A stretch of 20,748 nucleotides of DNA from JAAZMA01 sp036720245 (GTDB lineage Bacteria > Bacillota > Clostridia > Tissierellales > Tepidimicrobiaceae), in the NCBI GenBank assembly GCA_036720245.1, contig DAIMNI010000039.1, positions 1 through 20,748 of the forward strand, in the 5' to 3' direction. Positions within the stretch are counted from its first letter, which is position 1. Each line of letters begins with the position of its first letter. Shown one piece after another: positions 8,328 through 17,530 of the stretch. The translations under genes were made by a program, and so were the position numbers. The notes below the pieces were generated by a model. It worked only from the letters and a program-made list of their open reading frames with translations, ran no database searches and had not been told where the DNA came from.

Positions 8328-8807
8328 TTATTTTTTCCACTCTTCTTCTAATTTCTTATACTCATCTGACATTCTAAATTTATTGTATTCGTCCCTTATG
8401 GCTGAAGCTTTCATTTGTATAATTTCTGCATCATCTTCACCAGCACTTTTCATGACTGTTATATATCCACTCATTCGAAGTTCATAGGTCTTATCTACTT
8501 GCCCTTTGGTTCTATAATTCCTTAATTCTCTTCTAAATTCTTCCCTCTCTCGTAGAACTTCCATGGCTTTGGAATAAGTAGCTGGAGAATGTTCCTTTAA
8601 GAATTCTAACTCTTCATGGGATATATCTCTGCCTAATTTTAATTTATTCCTAATTAATTCAATTCTAAGATTTTTAATGGAACCATCTTCTACATTGTTC
8701 ACGCTCTGTATACCTTTAGCCTTATTTACTAGTTTTTCTTTCATCCCAAATTCCTTATGCTGCATTTGAGTATACATATTAATATTATTTATTAAAGGTA
8801 CCTTCAT
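8328..8807 (-). CDS. Small conserved-looking protein of unknown function
   Basis: I do not recognise a characterised family. The frame is open from a TTG at 8837, but the ATG at 8807 is preferred because AGAGGTGA (8813-8820) lies just before it, while the TTG has no ribosome binding site. That gives 159 residues. The protein is soluble, with no signal peptide or membrane segment, and is rich in Lys, Glu and Arg. Two helical blocks stand out: ISHEELEFLKEHSPATYSKAM followed by EREEFRRELRNYRTK at about 60-100, and an acidic/basic C-terminal helix ending KKLEEEWKK. It is flanked by terminators on both sides, so it is probably a single-gene unit. A coiled-coil or small partner-binding protein is plausible, but no function is claimed. 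Confidence 0.75.
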   Translation of the reverse strand: MKVPLINNINMYTQMQHKEFGMKEKLVNKAKGIQSVNNVEDGSIKNLRIELIRNKLKLGRDISHEELEFLKEHSPATYSKAMEVLREREEFRRELRNYRTKGQVDKTYELRMSGYITVMKSAGEDDAEIIQMKASAIRDEYNKFRMSDEYKKLEEEWKK

Positions 8808-8861
8808 ATTTTTCACCTCTAAAAATAATATCGGCAATTACTGGGAAAATTTAAATAAAAT

Positions 8862-8900
8862 AAAAAGATGGCAAACAAAACGTCCCCTTGCCATCTTTTT
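8862..8900 (-). terminator. Hairpin element copy 1 (conserved-loop terminator)
   Basis: A perfect 13-base-pair stem (8862-8874 with 8888-8900) closes a 13-base loop. In the minus-strand transcript the loop carries GGGGACGTTTTGT and the stem is followed by a T-rich tail (TTTTTATTTTATTT). It starts 4 bases after the stop codon of the broken secreted-protein gene. The 29-base core (8867-8895) recurs three more times in the window. Confidence 0.85.
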
Positions 8901-8904
8901 TATT

Positions 8905-10577
8905 TTATCTCTCCCTATTATCTAATATTTCTTTGGTTTCAAAAGTGTCTAAATCTATTTGATATACCCCATATACAGTTCTATATGTATAATTGGAATC
9001 AAGTATATCTGATGTTCCATAGGCATAATTTTTATATAAATATAAGCCATAATTGTCATATATATATCCATAGTACATATGCACATCTTGGATTATTGGA
9101 GTTTTTGAATCTAATTTATAACGTTTAGTCTTACCAAGGTCTTCCTTTGGTGCATAATATAGCCATGGATATTGAATATTTAATAATTGTCCATCTGGGA
9201 GTTTTTCTACTTTTTTAGTTTTAAGATTCATTCTAGAAATATAAGATGCAAAGTTTCCTGAAAGATATAACCAATCTCCATATACTTAAAATCCCCTAAT
9301 TTTATCCACTTACCATTTGGGCTCATTTTATAAACCGTAGAAGGATCTGAGGTAGAACCTTTAAAGTCGCAGAAATAAAGATTATCATCTTTATCTAAAG
9401 CTCCCCTCGAAGCTGAAGGTGCACCCTTTTTAATAAATTTCTTTTTATTTTCGCCAATTTTGCTAATATACACCTTATCCCTTCTAAAATGATAAATATA
9501 ATTATTCCCTATTAGTTCCCAATTGGCATCATTACTTTCCCCATTTACATGGTCTTTAAATATAATTTTGTCCTCTTTCGTTTTTATATTATAGGTTCTA
9601 ATTTCAATATCATATTTCCCAGTAAAATACCCATCCTTGTATTTTTTATTAATATGTCTTATATAATAAAGAAGATTATCTCTTATTCCTACTATTTTTT
9701 CAATACCATCTTTATCTACAATTGTTTCTATTTTTCCAGTTTCTAAATTTTTCCTTTTTATTCTTTCGTATTTAATCTTGTAATCTTTTGTTAAATAATA
9801 TACATGAGTATCATCTGCAGCAATTCTATACATCCTCTGTCCAAAATTATATGCACCATAATCTGGACTTATGCCTTCTTCATACGCTTTATTTTTATCA
9901 TCTATTTTTATTTTATCTTTATTGTATTTATACCAATCTTGTTCAACTAATTTTTCATAACTCCACCATGGCCCTTTTGTTATCGCTTTTTCTTTTAAAA
10001 CTTCTCCCCATAGTTTTTTCGTATTTTCATCTACTATAGTGTGAAAAGCATTATAAACAATATGTAGTGCATCCCTCACCAAAAAATCCTTTTGAGATTT
10101 ATATATTTCTAAATCCTTATTGCTAATAATAAACTTTTCCAATGCAAATTCAATAGGATTATCTACTTTTTTATTAAAAATAGCCTTTATTATAATTTCT
10201 AAAAATTCTTCAAAACTTACTAATTCACTTGTACCAAATCTATTGTTCTCACTTTCTTTTAAATAACTGTTTGCAATAGAAACCTCCACATAAGATGCCA
10301 AATCTTCGGGAACATCTAAAAATACCTTTTCTCCATCACAAACAGAAAATGCTAAATAATGTGGAACATGAAAATTAGATGTTAAATATGCAACATCTCC
10401 CTTTGTAAGTGGCTTATTATAATCTAATTTACTTTTTGATATATAACCCAGCCTCTGTAATGCATCAATTTCATATTCATATTCAATATTATTAAATACA
10501 CCATAGGCCTCCCCTGCGGGAGCTAATATAATAAAAAATAGAACAAAGAAACTAATAATCCTTTTGTTTTTTCTCAT
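8905..10577 (-). pseudogene. Secreted SLH-like / beta-propeller-like protein, broken by one frameshift
   Basis: Two overlapping frames (9228-10577 and 8905-9231) are the two parts of one gene. The first reads MRKNKRIISFFVLFFIILAP, a signal peptide, and ends in an unlikely tail after KLGDFKYM. Shifting by one base near 9270-9285 restores GDWLYLSGNFASYISRMNLK and leads straight into the second frame, giving about 557 residues. Residues about 35-190 resemble S-layer-homology units (LTKGDVAYLT, FLDVPEDLASYVEVSIANSYL, VRDALHIVYNAF). The rest has repeated Tyr-rich strands (NLLYYIRHINKK, NNYIYHFRRDKVYISKI, DDNLYFCDFKG) like the DUF5050-type propellers of clostridial surface proteins. Loss of one G in a GGG run on the coding strand would explain the break. 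It may be a true mutation or an error in this draft sequence. Confidence 0.75.
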
Positions 10578-10630
10578 TTTGAGTCCCCCTTGATGAAAAT
10601 AAATTTATACATATCATAGTCTAGATATTT

Positions 10631-10676
10631 AAAAAAGATGGCAAACAAAACGTCCCTTTGCCATCCTTTGCCATCT
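10631..10676 (-). terminator. Hairpin element copy 2, with a duplicated arm
   Basis: The 29-base core is at 10637-10665. It has the same loop as the other copies, and GATGGCAAA pairs with TTTGCCATC. The arm TTTGCCATC occurs a second time right after the first (10667-10675), so two alternative hairpins can form. It follows the chemoreceptor stop codon at 10683, and the transcript continues into TTTTTT, as expected of a terminator. Confidence 0.8.
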
Positions 10677-10682
10677 AATTCT

Positions 10683-12803
10683 CTACATCTTAAACTTATC
10701 TACTATGCCTCTTAATTCATCAGCTAATTGTGATAAATTCTCACTTGAGGATGCAATTTCTTCCATAGATGCAGTTTGTTCTTCTGTGGCTGCTGATACA
10801 TTTTGAATATTTGCTGCTATATCTTTGCTTATATTTTCCATAGAATGAGTAGAGTTTACCGAAGCTTCTGTTCCCCTTGCTACATAATCTATGGCATTGG
10901 TAATATTGGATATTTGAGCTGCAATCTCATCTATTAAATGGGCAATCTCATTAAAAGAGTTTCGTGCCTCATCTACTGAAATCCTGCCTTGTTCTATTTC
11001 TTTTTGACTTACGTTCATACTTTCATTGGCTTTTTTGATAACTTCATTATTGTTTTCAATTATATTATTTATCTTTTCCGTGGATAAATTAGTCTCTTCT
11101 GCTAATTTTCTTATTTCATCTGCTACAACTGCAAAGCCCCTACCTGCTTCACCTGCCCTTGCAGCTTCAATAGCTGCATTTAAAGCAAGTAAATTGGTTT
11201 GGCCTGAAATATCTCTTATAACATTGATTATTTCGTCCATTTCCCTAGAACTATTATTTACCTCTTCTAAAGACACTTTAACATCTTTAGAACTATTATC
11301 TATATTATTCATTTGTTTAATAGTATCTTCTATTTTATCCCTACCATCAGTTGATTTATTGGAAATATTTTCTGCTATATTATTTATATTTTGTGCATTG
11401 CTAAATACTTCCTCTACTTGGGCTGACATTTCTTCCATGGCAGAAACTATTTCTAAAATTTCCTTTAATTGATTATCTGAACTATAGGCAATATCTCCAG
11501 AAGAATCAGCTATGCTATTGGAAGCCTGAGCTGCCTCCTCTGATACCGTTGTTAATTCTACTGCTGCAGAAGCAACTTGTTCTGAGGATAAATTTACTGC
11601 TTTCGCAAATTCTCTTAAATTATCTATTAGAGATTTATGCGCCCTAGCCATATCTCCAATTTCATCCAATCTATTTAAATCCTTTTCCACTATATCCATG
11701 CTAATATCCAATTTAGATATTCCATCTATATGCTCAGTAGCACTTCGTATTGGATTTACAATTGAGCTACTTAGCCCAAAAGAATAAATTATTCCTATAA
11801 AAATAGCCCCTCCAACAATTATAAGTAAATAGTTTAGAAGTTTACTTACTTCTTTCAATAATTCCTTTGTATCAATGGCTACCCCAATAGACCAAGCCTT
11901 TTCCTTTAATGGTGCGAAACCTGTATGTTTATCAACTCCCTTATAGGAATATGTACTTACTCCGGTTTCACCTACTATCATCCTTTGAAACATTTTTACA
12001 ATCTCTCTGTTTTCATCTTTTCCCTTTAAATACGCTAATTTTAATTCTCCGCTTTTGATGAATTCTTTATTAGGATATACTAAAGCCTCTCCTCTTTCAT
12101 TTAATAGAAATGCTCGGCCAGTTTCCCCTAGTTTAATATCTTCTACTATCTTATATAATCGTTCCACATCCTTATAACCTATTAATACTCCTATTGTTTT
12201 TCCATCATCATCTTTAATAGGGGTGGATATAGCTATTTGATTTGTAGCTCTTATCCTATTCATAAAGGGTTCCGTTAGAAAACTAGTGCCAGACTTTGCC
12301 TTTTGAAAATAATCCCTATCGATAATATTTATACTACTTCCATCGGAAAATATTACATTTCCATCCATATCCGCAATTCCCATATCTATGTAATCTAAGC
12401 GTTCCATTTCCTCTTTTAAAACCTTAAGTTTTATATCCAAATCTACCTCTAGATCTTTGATTTTTTGATATTTCGCCACAGACTCAATATTTAAAATATA
12501 TCTATGAATTCTTTCATCGACTAAACTCGATGCATCTATAGCTTTATTTAATAATAATTTCCCCGAAGACTTATATATACTTGTCTTAAAAAACTTATAG
12601 GATAAAGTCCCCATGGCCATGGATATTAAAATAATAATTAATATATTAAGGGTGCCCATTCTAGATTTTAAACTTTTAAATTTTAATATCCTTTTAGGCT
12701 TTCTATTTTCTTTGAGCCCTTTAGTTTTTTTAGGTTTTCTAGACTTTAAACCTTTAAATTTAAATGGATTTTTAATTTTCTTTTTAAACTTTACCTCTTT
12801 CAT
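10683..12803 (-). CDS. Methyl-accepting chemotaxis protein (dCache-type) with lysine-rich N-terminal extension
   Basis: This 706-residue chemoreceptor has two membrane segments (about 50-70 and 325-345) around an extracellular double-Cache sensor (about 75-310). Cache-like stretches are DIKLKVLKEEMERLDYIDMG, DRDYFQKAKSG and GRAFLLNERGEALVYPNKE. HAMP (about 347-400) and the long signalling coiled coil follow. The hairpin tip contains LLALNAAIEAARAGEAGRGF and VVADEIRKLAEE at about 533-566, which would contact CheA/CheW. The N-terminus is odd: residues 1-48 have 23 Lys/Arg, with an imperfect 26-residue duplication. The start is secure because ATG 12803 has AGGGGGA just upstream, while the inner Met49 has no ribosome binding site. 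Ligand unknown. Confidence 0.93.
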   Translation of the reverse strand: MKEVKFKKKIKNPFKFKGLKSRKPKKTKGLKENRKPKRILKFKSLKSRMGTLNILIIILISMAMGTLSYKFFKTSIYKSSGKLLLNKAIDASSLVDERIHRYILNIESVAKYQKIKDLEVDLDIKLKVLKEEMERLDYIDMGIADMDGNVIFSDGSSINIIDRDYFQKAKSGTSFLTEPFMNRIRATNQIAISTPIKDDDGKTIGVLIGYKDVERLYKIVEDIKLGETGRAFLLNERGEALVYPNKEFIKSGELKLAYLKGKDENREIVKMFQRMIVGETGVSTYSYKGVDKHTGFAPLKEKAWSIGVAIDTKELLKEVSKLLNYLLIIVGGAIFIGIIYSFGLSSSIVNPIRSATEHIDGISKLDISMDIVEKDLNRLDEIGDMARAHKSLIDNLREFAKAVNLSSEQVASAAVELTTVSEEAAQASNSIADSSGDIAYSSDNQLKEILEIVSAMEEMSAQVEEVFSNAQNINNIAENISNKSTDGRDKIEDTIKQMNNIDNSSKDVKVSLEEVNNSSREMDEIINVIRDISGQTNLLALNAAIEAARAGEAGRGFAVVADEIRKLAEETNLSTEKINNIIENNNEVIKKANESMNVSQKEIEQGRISVDEARNSFNEIAHLIDEIAAQISNITNAIDYVARGTEASVNSTHSMENISKDIAANIQNVSAATEEQTASMEEIASSSENLSQLADELRGIVDKFKM

Positions 12804-12853
12804 AGTATCCCCCTCTACAATTTTAAATTAAAATACAATATATTATTATCCTA

Positions 12854-12861
12854 ATTATAAC
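12854..12861 (-). promoter_or_regulatory. Candidate promoter of the chemoreceptor gene
   Basis: The minus strand reads TGTTATAAT, an extended -10 element with a perfect TATAAT (12854-12859), about 50 bases before the start codon. A weak TTAATA sits 16 bases upstream as a possible -35 box. The region is very AT-rich, so chance is a concern. Confidence 0.4.
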
Positions 12862-12950
12862 ATATTTCTTGAGAATATTAACTAAAATTGTCGAAAATTA
12901 CTTTACTTTAAAATTTAGTCCTTTAGACAGATGGATTTAAGAGGCAAGAA

Positions 12951-12983
12951 AAGATGGCAAACAAAACGTCCCCTTGCCATCTT
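12951..12983 (-). terminator. Hairpin element copy 3, terminator of the mal operon
   Basis: A 10-base-pair stem (AAGATGGCAA with TTGCCATCTT) overlaps the TAA stop of the LacI-family gene by two bases. The 29-base core (12953-12981) is identical to copy 1. The T tail is short (TTTTC), so termination may be partial. The chemoreceptor unit begins further on. Confidence 0.75.
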
Positions 12984-14007
12984 AATTGTGAATTGCACTA
13001 GATTCTCTTATATAAATCTTGTGTTCAATATTTAATTTTTCTCCACGAATATCCTCTTCAATGGCGGCAACTAATAACTCCATGGCAACTCTTCCTAATT
13101 CCATTGCATTAATATCTACTGAAGTTAAGGGTATTTTAGAATATTTGGCAAATGCGCTATTATTGAAACTTGCAATAGAGATATCTTCAGGCACCTTTAT
13201 ACCTAGATTTTCAAAAGCATTTAAGGCACCAAATGCTACTAAATCGTCTGTAACTACCAATCCATCTGGTAAAGGCTCCATTTTAGATATTTTCTCTCCA
13301 TAATAATAGCCTATGCTTTCGTCAAAACTACCACTAAATACTAATTCTTTATTAAAATCAATATTGGCTTCTTCTAAAGCCTTTTTATACCCTTCTAGTC
13401 TTTTTTTACTTACTATTAAATCTAAATCCCCAACAATTAGGGCAATATTTTTTCTGCCTGTGTTTATAATATGTTGGGTTAGTTCATAAGCTGCTAAAAA
13501 ATTATCATTATCCACTTGATTAATTTTCCCATCTGGGAAACTACCTATTAAAGAGAAGGGAAAATCTATACCTTTTAAATACTCAATACATTTATCTTCT
13601 ATTTTACTAGTCATAAGTATAATTCCATCTACTTTGGAGCCCCTAATAAATTTTTGAATGATTTTCAGTTCCTCATTCTTTTCTGTATTAGTGGATATTA
13701 GCAAATCGTAATCTGAATTAGAAGCTCCTTTTATAATACCCTTTAAAGATTCAGTAAAAAATGGATTTGAAAAATAGTCCTCAGAAATAGTAGGTATTAT
13801 GATGCCTACAGTGCCTGTTTTTTTAATGGCTAAAGATCTAGCATTGGCATTAGGATAATAGCCTAATTCATCCATAGACTTTATAACTTTCTCCCTAGTA
13901 GCTTTACTTATTTTTGGATTATTCGATATTACTCTAGATACTGTAGAAGTGGAAACCCCAGCTAATTTTGCCACATCACTGGCTGTAACATTTTCGTTTT
14001 TCTTCAT
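12982..14007 (-). CDS. LacI-family transcriptional repressor of the maltodextrin-type operon
   Basis: This 341-residue regulator has an N-terminal LacI helix-turn-helix (about 6-30, VTASDVAKLAGVSTSTVSRVI) and the hinge helix region YYPNANARSLA. The periplasmic-binding-protein-like effector domain begins TGTVGIIIPTIS. C-terminal landmarks are PDGLVVTDDLVAFGALNAF and EDISIASFNNS. It is the last gene of the sugar operon, 13 bases after the ATPase gene, so it is probably co-transcribed with the genes it controls and autoregulated. A maltose or maltodextrin effector is inferred from the neighbours. The operator should lie upstream of glycogen phosphorylase, outside the window. Confidence 0.92.
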   Translation of the reverse strand: MKKNENVTASDVAKLAGVSTSTVSRVISNNPKISKATREKVIKSMDELGYYPNANARSLAIKKTGTVGIIIPTISEDYFSNPFFTESLKGIIKGASNSDYDLLISTNTEKNEELKIIQKFIRGSKVDGIILMTSKIEDKCIEYLKGIDFPFSLIGSFPDGKINQVDNDNFLAAYELTQHIINTGRKNIALIVGDLDLIVSKKRLEGYKKALEEANIDFNKELVFSGSFDESIGYYYGEKISKMEPLPDGLVVTDDLVAFGALNAFENLGIKVPEDISIASFNNSAFAKYSKIPLTSVDINAMELGRVAMELLVAAIEEDIRGEKLNIEHKIYIRESSAIHN

Positions 14008-14020
14008 AAAAATCTCCCTA

Positions 14021-15106
14021 TCAGTTTATTCTCGTATTTGTCTTTCCATCAAAAAAGTGTAGTGCATCTATATCATAGCCAAAAGAATGTACTTCCCCTT
14101 CATGGTATTCATAATGACCTGGCACTGATATAATCAATTCATGATTGTTTTCAAGTCTAGTATAGAGGATCTTTTCCTTTCCAAGCATTTCCACCACATC
14201 TACTGTACATTTAAAATTATCTCCTAAATGTCCGCCACTTTCAAATCTTTCTGGCCTAATGCCTAAATAAACCTCTTTTCCCCCATAGGACTCTAATGCC
14301 TTACTATCTTTTTCTGAGGGCTTCACCACTATAATTTTATCATCGGATATAAATTTTCCATCTTGCATACTTCCCTTTATTATATTCATAGTAGGGGAAC
14401 CTATAAATTTTGCTACAAAAATATTTTCTGGTCTATTATAAAAATCATTGGGTTTTCCCACCTGTTGAATTTTCCCATCATTCATTAATACTATTTTAGT
14501 GGCCATGGTCATTGCCTCTACCTGATCGTGAGTTACATAAATAGTAGTACTACCTAGGCTTTTGTGAAGCCTTACCAATTCTACTCTCATATTCTCCCTA
14601 AGTTTTGCATCTAAATTAGATAAAGGTTCATCCATTAAAAATACATTTGCCTTCCTAACTATGGCTCGCCCTAGGGCTACTCTTTGCCTTTGCCCACCAG
14701 AAATATCCGAAGGTTTGGAATAAAGATAATCCGTTAATTCTAATATTTTAGCTGCATCTAATACTCTTTCATGAATTACCTTTTTGTTTTCTCTTCTCAT
14801 TTCCAAAGAAAAAGCCATATTTTCATATACTGTCATATGAGGATATAAAGCATAGGATTGAAATACCATAGCTATATCCCTATCCTTTGGAGGCACCTTA
14901 TTTACCTTTTTATCATTAAAGTATAAATCCCCTTCAGTGATGGAATTTAATCCTGCTATCATTCGAAGTAAAGTGGTTTTCCCACAGCCTGATGGCCCTA
15001 AAATTACACAAAAATCCTTGTCTTCTATGGTCAAATCTATATTTCTTAAAGTAAATTCTTCCCGTCCTTCATATTTCTTTCCAATATTTTTTAAAATTAC
15101 CTCCAT
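14021..15106 (-). CDS. MsmX/MalK-type sugar ABC transporter ATPase
   Basis: This is the ATPase of a CUT1-family carbohydrate importer, 361 residues long. It has Walker A GPSGCGKTT at 37-45, Q-loop VFQSYALYPHMTVYENMAF, signature SGGQRQRVALGRA, Walker B VFLMDEPLSNLDAKLR and the switch histidine in YVTHDQVEAMT. The C-terminal third is the OB-fold/TOBE regulatory domain (VYLGIRPERF). Such ATPases may serve several sugar importers in Firmicutes (MsmX/UgpC group), but here the gene lies inside the malE-F-G cluster, 21 bases after malG, so it is the cognate subunit at least. Confidence 0.94.
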   Translation of the reverse strand: MEVILKNIGKKYEGREEFTLRNIDLTIEDKDFCVILGPSGCGKTTLLRMIAGLNSITEGDLYFNDKKVNKVPPKDRDIAMVFQSYALYPHMTVYENMAFSLEMRRENKKVIHERVLDAAKILELTDYLYSKPSDISGGQRQRVALGRAIVRKANVFLMDEPLSNLDAKLRENMRVELVRLHKSLGSTTIYVTHDQVEAMTMATKIVLMNDGKIQQVGKPNDFYNRPENIFVAKFIGSPTMNIIKGSMQDGKFISDDKIIVVKPSEKDSKALESYGGKEVYLGIRPERFESGGHLGDNFKCTVDVVEMLGKEKILYTRLENNHELIISVPGHYEYHEGEVHSFGYDIDALHFFDGKTNTRIN

Positions 15107-15127
15107 AAAATCTCCTCCAAATTATAA

Positions 15128-16021
15128 TTAACCTTTAACAGAACCTTGAGATAAGCCTGATACCAATTCTTTTTGCAAAGCTATAAATAAAATTACTATA
15201 GGAATAGCCGTTAAAAGCCCTCCAGCAGCAAAGGCTGGCTGATTTAAAGTTCTAAAATCATTTATCAATGTAAATAATCCTGCAGCTAAAGTATAGGATT
15301 CTGGACTAGTTAATAATACTTTGGGTAGTAAAAAATCCATAAATGGTCCAATAAAAGACCATAAACCTATTAAGGCTAACATAGGCCTTGCTATAGGCAT
15401 AATAATTAGTCTATAGACCTGAAGATTAGAACAACCGTCGATTTTAGCTGCATCATCTAATTCCGTAGATAGAGAATCTATATAGCCTTTTAATATAAAA
15501 GTATTATTGGCAATTCCCCCTCCTGCATAAATTAAAACCAACATCATCTGCCTTGTAAAACCAGGGTTTTTATCAGCAATAACAGAGTACATAGTAAAAT
15601 AAGCTGTAATCCCTGCAAAGGTTGGTATAGTTTGAATTAGCATCATAGACATTAGAGATATTTTTTTGCCTTTAAATCTATATCTAGAATAGGCATAACC
15701 TGTAAGAGATACTATAATCAAGGTCAAAATTGCTGTAGCCACTGCGATGAAAATAGTATTTTTGGTCCATTGTAAAAATAATGTATTTTTAAATAAATAT
15801 TCAAAATGTCTTTTAGAAAATATGAAATCGTCATTTAACATTAAATATTGTTGTTGCTTTCCGTTAAAGGCAGATAGTACCATTTGATAAAGAGGCCATA
15901 ATATGGCTACTGCCCAAGATATTAAAATAATATAACTAATAATTAAGAGGATTTTTCCCGATAAAGTTAAAGGCCGTTTATCAGATAAATATAAATTCTC
16001 TTTTCTCTTAGATTTTCGCAT
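15128..16021 (-). CDS. malG: MalG-type maltodextrin ABC transporter permease
   Basis: This is the second membrane subunit of the CUT1 importer. It has 297 residues, close to MalG length, with six hydrophobic segments. The EAA loop that docks onto the ATPase reads ELDDAAKIDGCSNLQVYRLI near residues 190-210. The C-terminus (ALQKELVSGLSQGSVKG) is the typical MalG ending that reaches into the ATPase dimer. The ATG overlaps the malF stop by one base (TAATG), showing translational coupling. The N-terminus is basic (MRKSKRKENLYLSDKR). Confidence 0.93.
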   Translation of the reverse strand: MRKSKRKENLYLSDKRPLTLSGKILLIISYIILISWAVAILWPLYQMVLSAFNGKQQQYLMLNDDFIFSKRHFEYLFKNTLFLQWTKNTIFIAVATAILTLIIVSLTGYAYSRYRFKGKKISLMSMMLIQTIPTFAGITAYFTMYSVIADKNPGFTRQMMLVLIYAGGGIANNTFILKGYIDSLSTELDDAAKIDGCSNLQVYRLIIMPIARPMLALIGLWSFIGPFMDFLLPKVLLTSPESYTLAAGLFTLINDFRTLNQPAFAAGGLLTAIPIVILFIALQKELVSGLSQGSVKG

Positions 16022-17470
16022 TACATCCCCTCCTTAAAGGCCTTGGTATTTCTATAGCCTAAATAGGATACAAGCATAACTATAGCGGAAATGAAAATTG
16101 TAATAGCGGCACCAATCCCCTGATACTGATTTTCTATGGTCAATTTATATATATAAGAAATTAATAAATCTGAAGAACCTGCTAAATTCCCATATTTACT
16201 AGGTTCAAATGGACCTCCCCCATTAAATAAATATATAATGGAAAAATTATTAAAGTTAAATACATATTGCCCTATAAGTAATGGTGCAGTTTGATTTAGT
16301 ACCATAGGAATTGTAATTCTCTTTAATTTCTGCCAAATACTTGCCCCATCCATTCCTGCTGCCTCATATAAATCTTCTGGTATGGCCTGCAATACCCCCG
16401 TGGCTAATAAAAATACATAGGAACTGCCAAGCCATCCTTGTAATAATATTAAGGCTATTCTAGTTTGTCTGGCATTGGTTTTTACACTTAAACTGGTTCC
16501 AAAGATCTTATATATCAACTGAGATATGGCACCATTGGGAGACAACATTATGCTAAAAAACATTATGGTAATAAAAGCTGGTACTGCCCAAGGCAGTAGA
16601 TATACAGTTCTAAATATATTTTTTCCTCGTATTCGCTCTTGATTTACTAATAATGCTAAAACAAAACCTATTAATATGGCCAAAGTAGTGGCTAATAGAG
16701 TCCAAATTAAGGTCCATACTAGACTTAGCCAGAAAACAGAGCCAGCCAAACCTTCCCCTAAAAATATCAATTTATAATTTTTAAATCCTATCCAATTAAA
16801 TTTAGACTGATGTTTTGGATCCATATTAGTAAAGGATAGTAATACAGTAGTCATTACTGGCAATAATACCATAAAAACTATTAATATAAAAGCTGGTATT
16901 GTAGAAACATAAGGAAAGCCTTCCCCGCCAATAGAACTCTTTATTTGAAACCAAGTCTTTGGTCGGCGTCCTTTTATAATATTTTTTTCTACCTTTAATA
17001 CATCTTTAAAGGAAATATATAATAATAATAAAGATATTAATATTAAAAATATAGATAATATGCCCTCTATCATAAATATTAGGGATTTATCCACCCTTCG
17101 TCCACCTTCTGCTAATGTAATTAGCCCTCTTATCCCCTGCCCCTGATAATTCCCATAGCCTAAAGCATAGGGAATACTTATAAAATAGATAAATAAACTG
17201 GCTAATAGAAATAATGCTCCCTTTTCATATTGCCCATTTAGTATTTGCCCAAGACCTGGAAATGGAAAAGTTAAATAGGCTATTATAGGCTTACTTTTTT
17301 TAACTTTTATAGGTGTATTAGCTTGAATATCCCCTATATTTGAATTTAAAATTTTTAAATTTTCCTTAGTGTTTCTTTTGATTTCATATTTCTTATTACT
17401 TACAAACTCTTTATTAGCTTTTAGTTTTAAATCAAAGCTTTTTACTTTTATATTTTCTTTATATTTTAGT
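16021..17470 (-). CDS. malF: MalF-type permease, main part; N-terminus continues across the N gap
   Basis: This is the first membrane subunit of the CUT1 importer. The core has the EAA loop EDLYEAAGMDGASIWQKLKRIT and late helices ending RNTKAFKEGM. A GTG at 17094 could start 357 residues, but the frame is open upstream with no stop up to the gap at 17471. That stretch encodes YLTFPFPGLGQILNGQY and a hydrophobic helix (LFLLASLFIYFISIPYALGY), followed by RVDKSLIFMIEG with another helix, so it is clearly part of the protein. Further upstream it is Lys-rich and runs in the same frame into the segment at 17531-17918. Joined across the gap the protein would be 603 residues. There is no start codon on this side of the gap that I would trust. 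Confidence 0.9.
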
Positions 17471-17530
17471 NNNNNNNNNNGCTGGATGTTCTGATTTATG
17501 ATACTACCCTGCGCGATGGAGCGCAGGGAG
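17471..17530. other. Scaffold gap (10 N) plus 50-base chimeric segment
   Basis: Ten N at 17471-17480 are followed by 50 bases (17481-17530) of about 54% GC, far above the surrounding sequence. On the plus strand these 50 bases translate to LDVLIYDTTLRDGAQG, which carries the DTTLRDGxQ signature of the isopropylmalate/homocitrate/citramalate synthase family and most resembles citramalate synthase. A 26-base string is identical on both sides (17445-17470 and 17531-17556). This looks like a foreign contig end joined by error, not biology of this genome. Confidence 0.85.

Noticed and set aside
8868..9128. Plus-strand open frame of 86 residues, and other plus-strand frames across the window
   Set aside because: They lie opposite real genes, have low-complexity hydrophobic composition, lack ribosome binding sites, and match nothing recognisable.
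9268..9286. Programmed -1 frameshift in the surface-protein gene
   Set aside because: There is no X XXY YYZ slippery heptamer at the shift and no obvious downstream structure. A lost G is simpler.
10578..10630. TATGAT as a promoter for the surface-protein gene
   Set aside because: The -35 region is only a T run, so in such AT-rich sequence the match is not convincing.
17481..17530. A real plus-strand citramalate synthase gene or insertion
   Set aside because: Only 50 bases exist, the GC content is wrong for the genome, and the flanking 26-base identity shows an assembly join.
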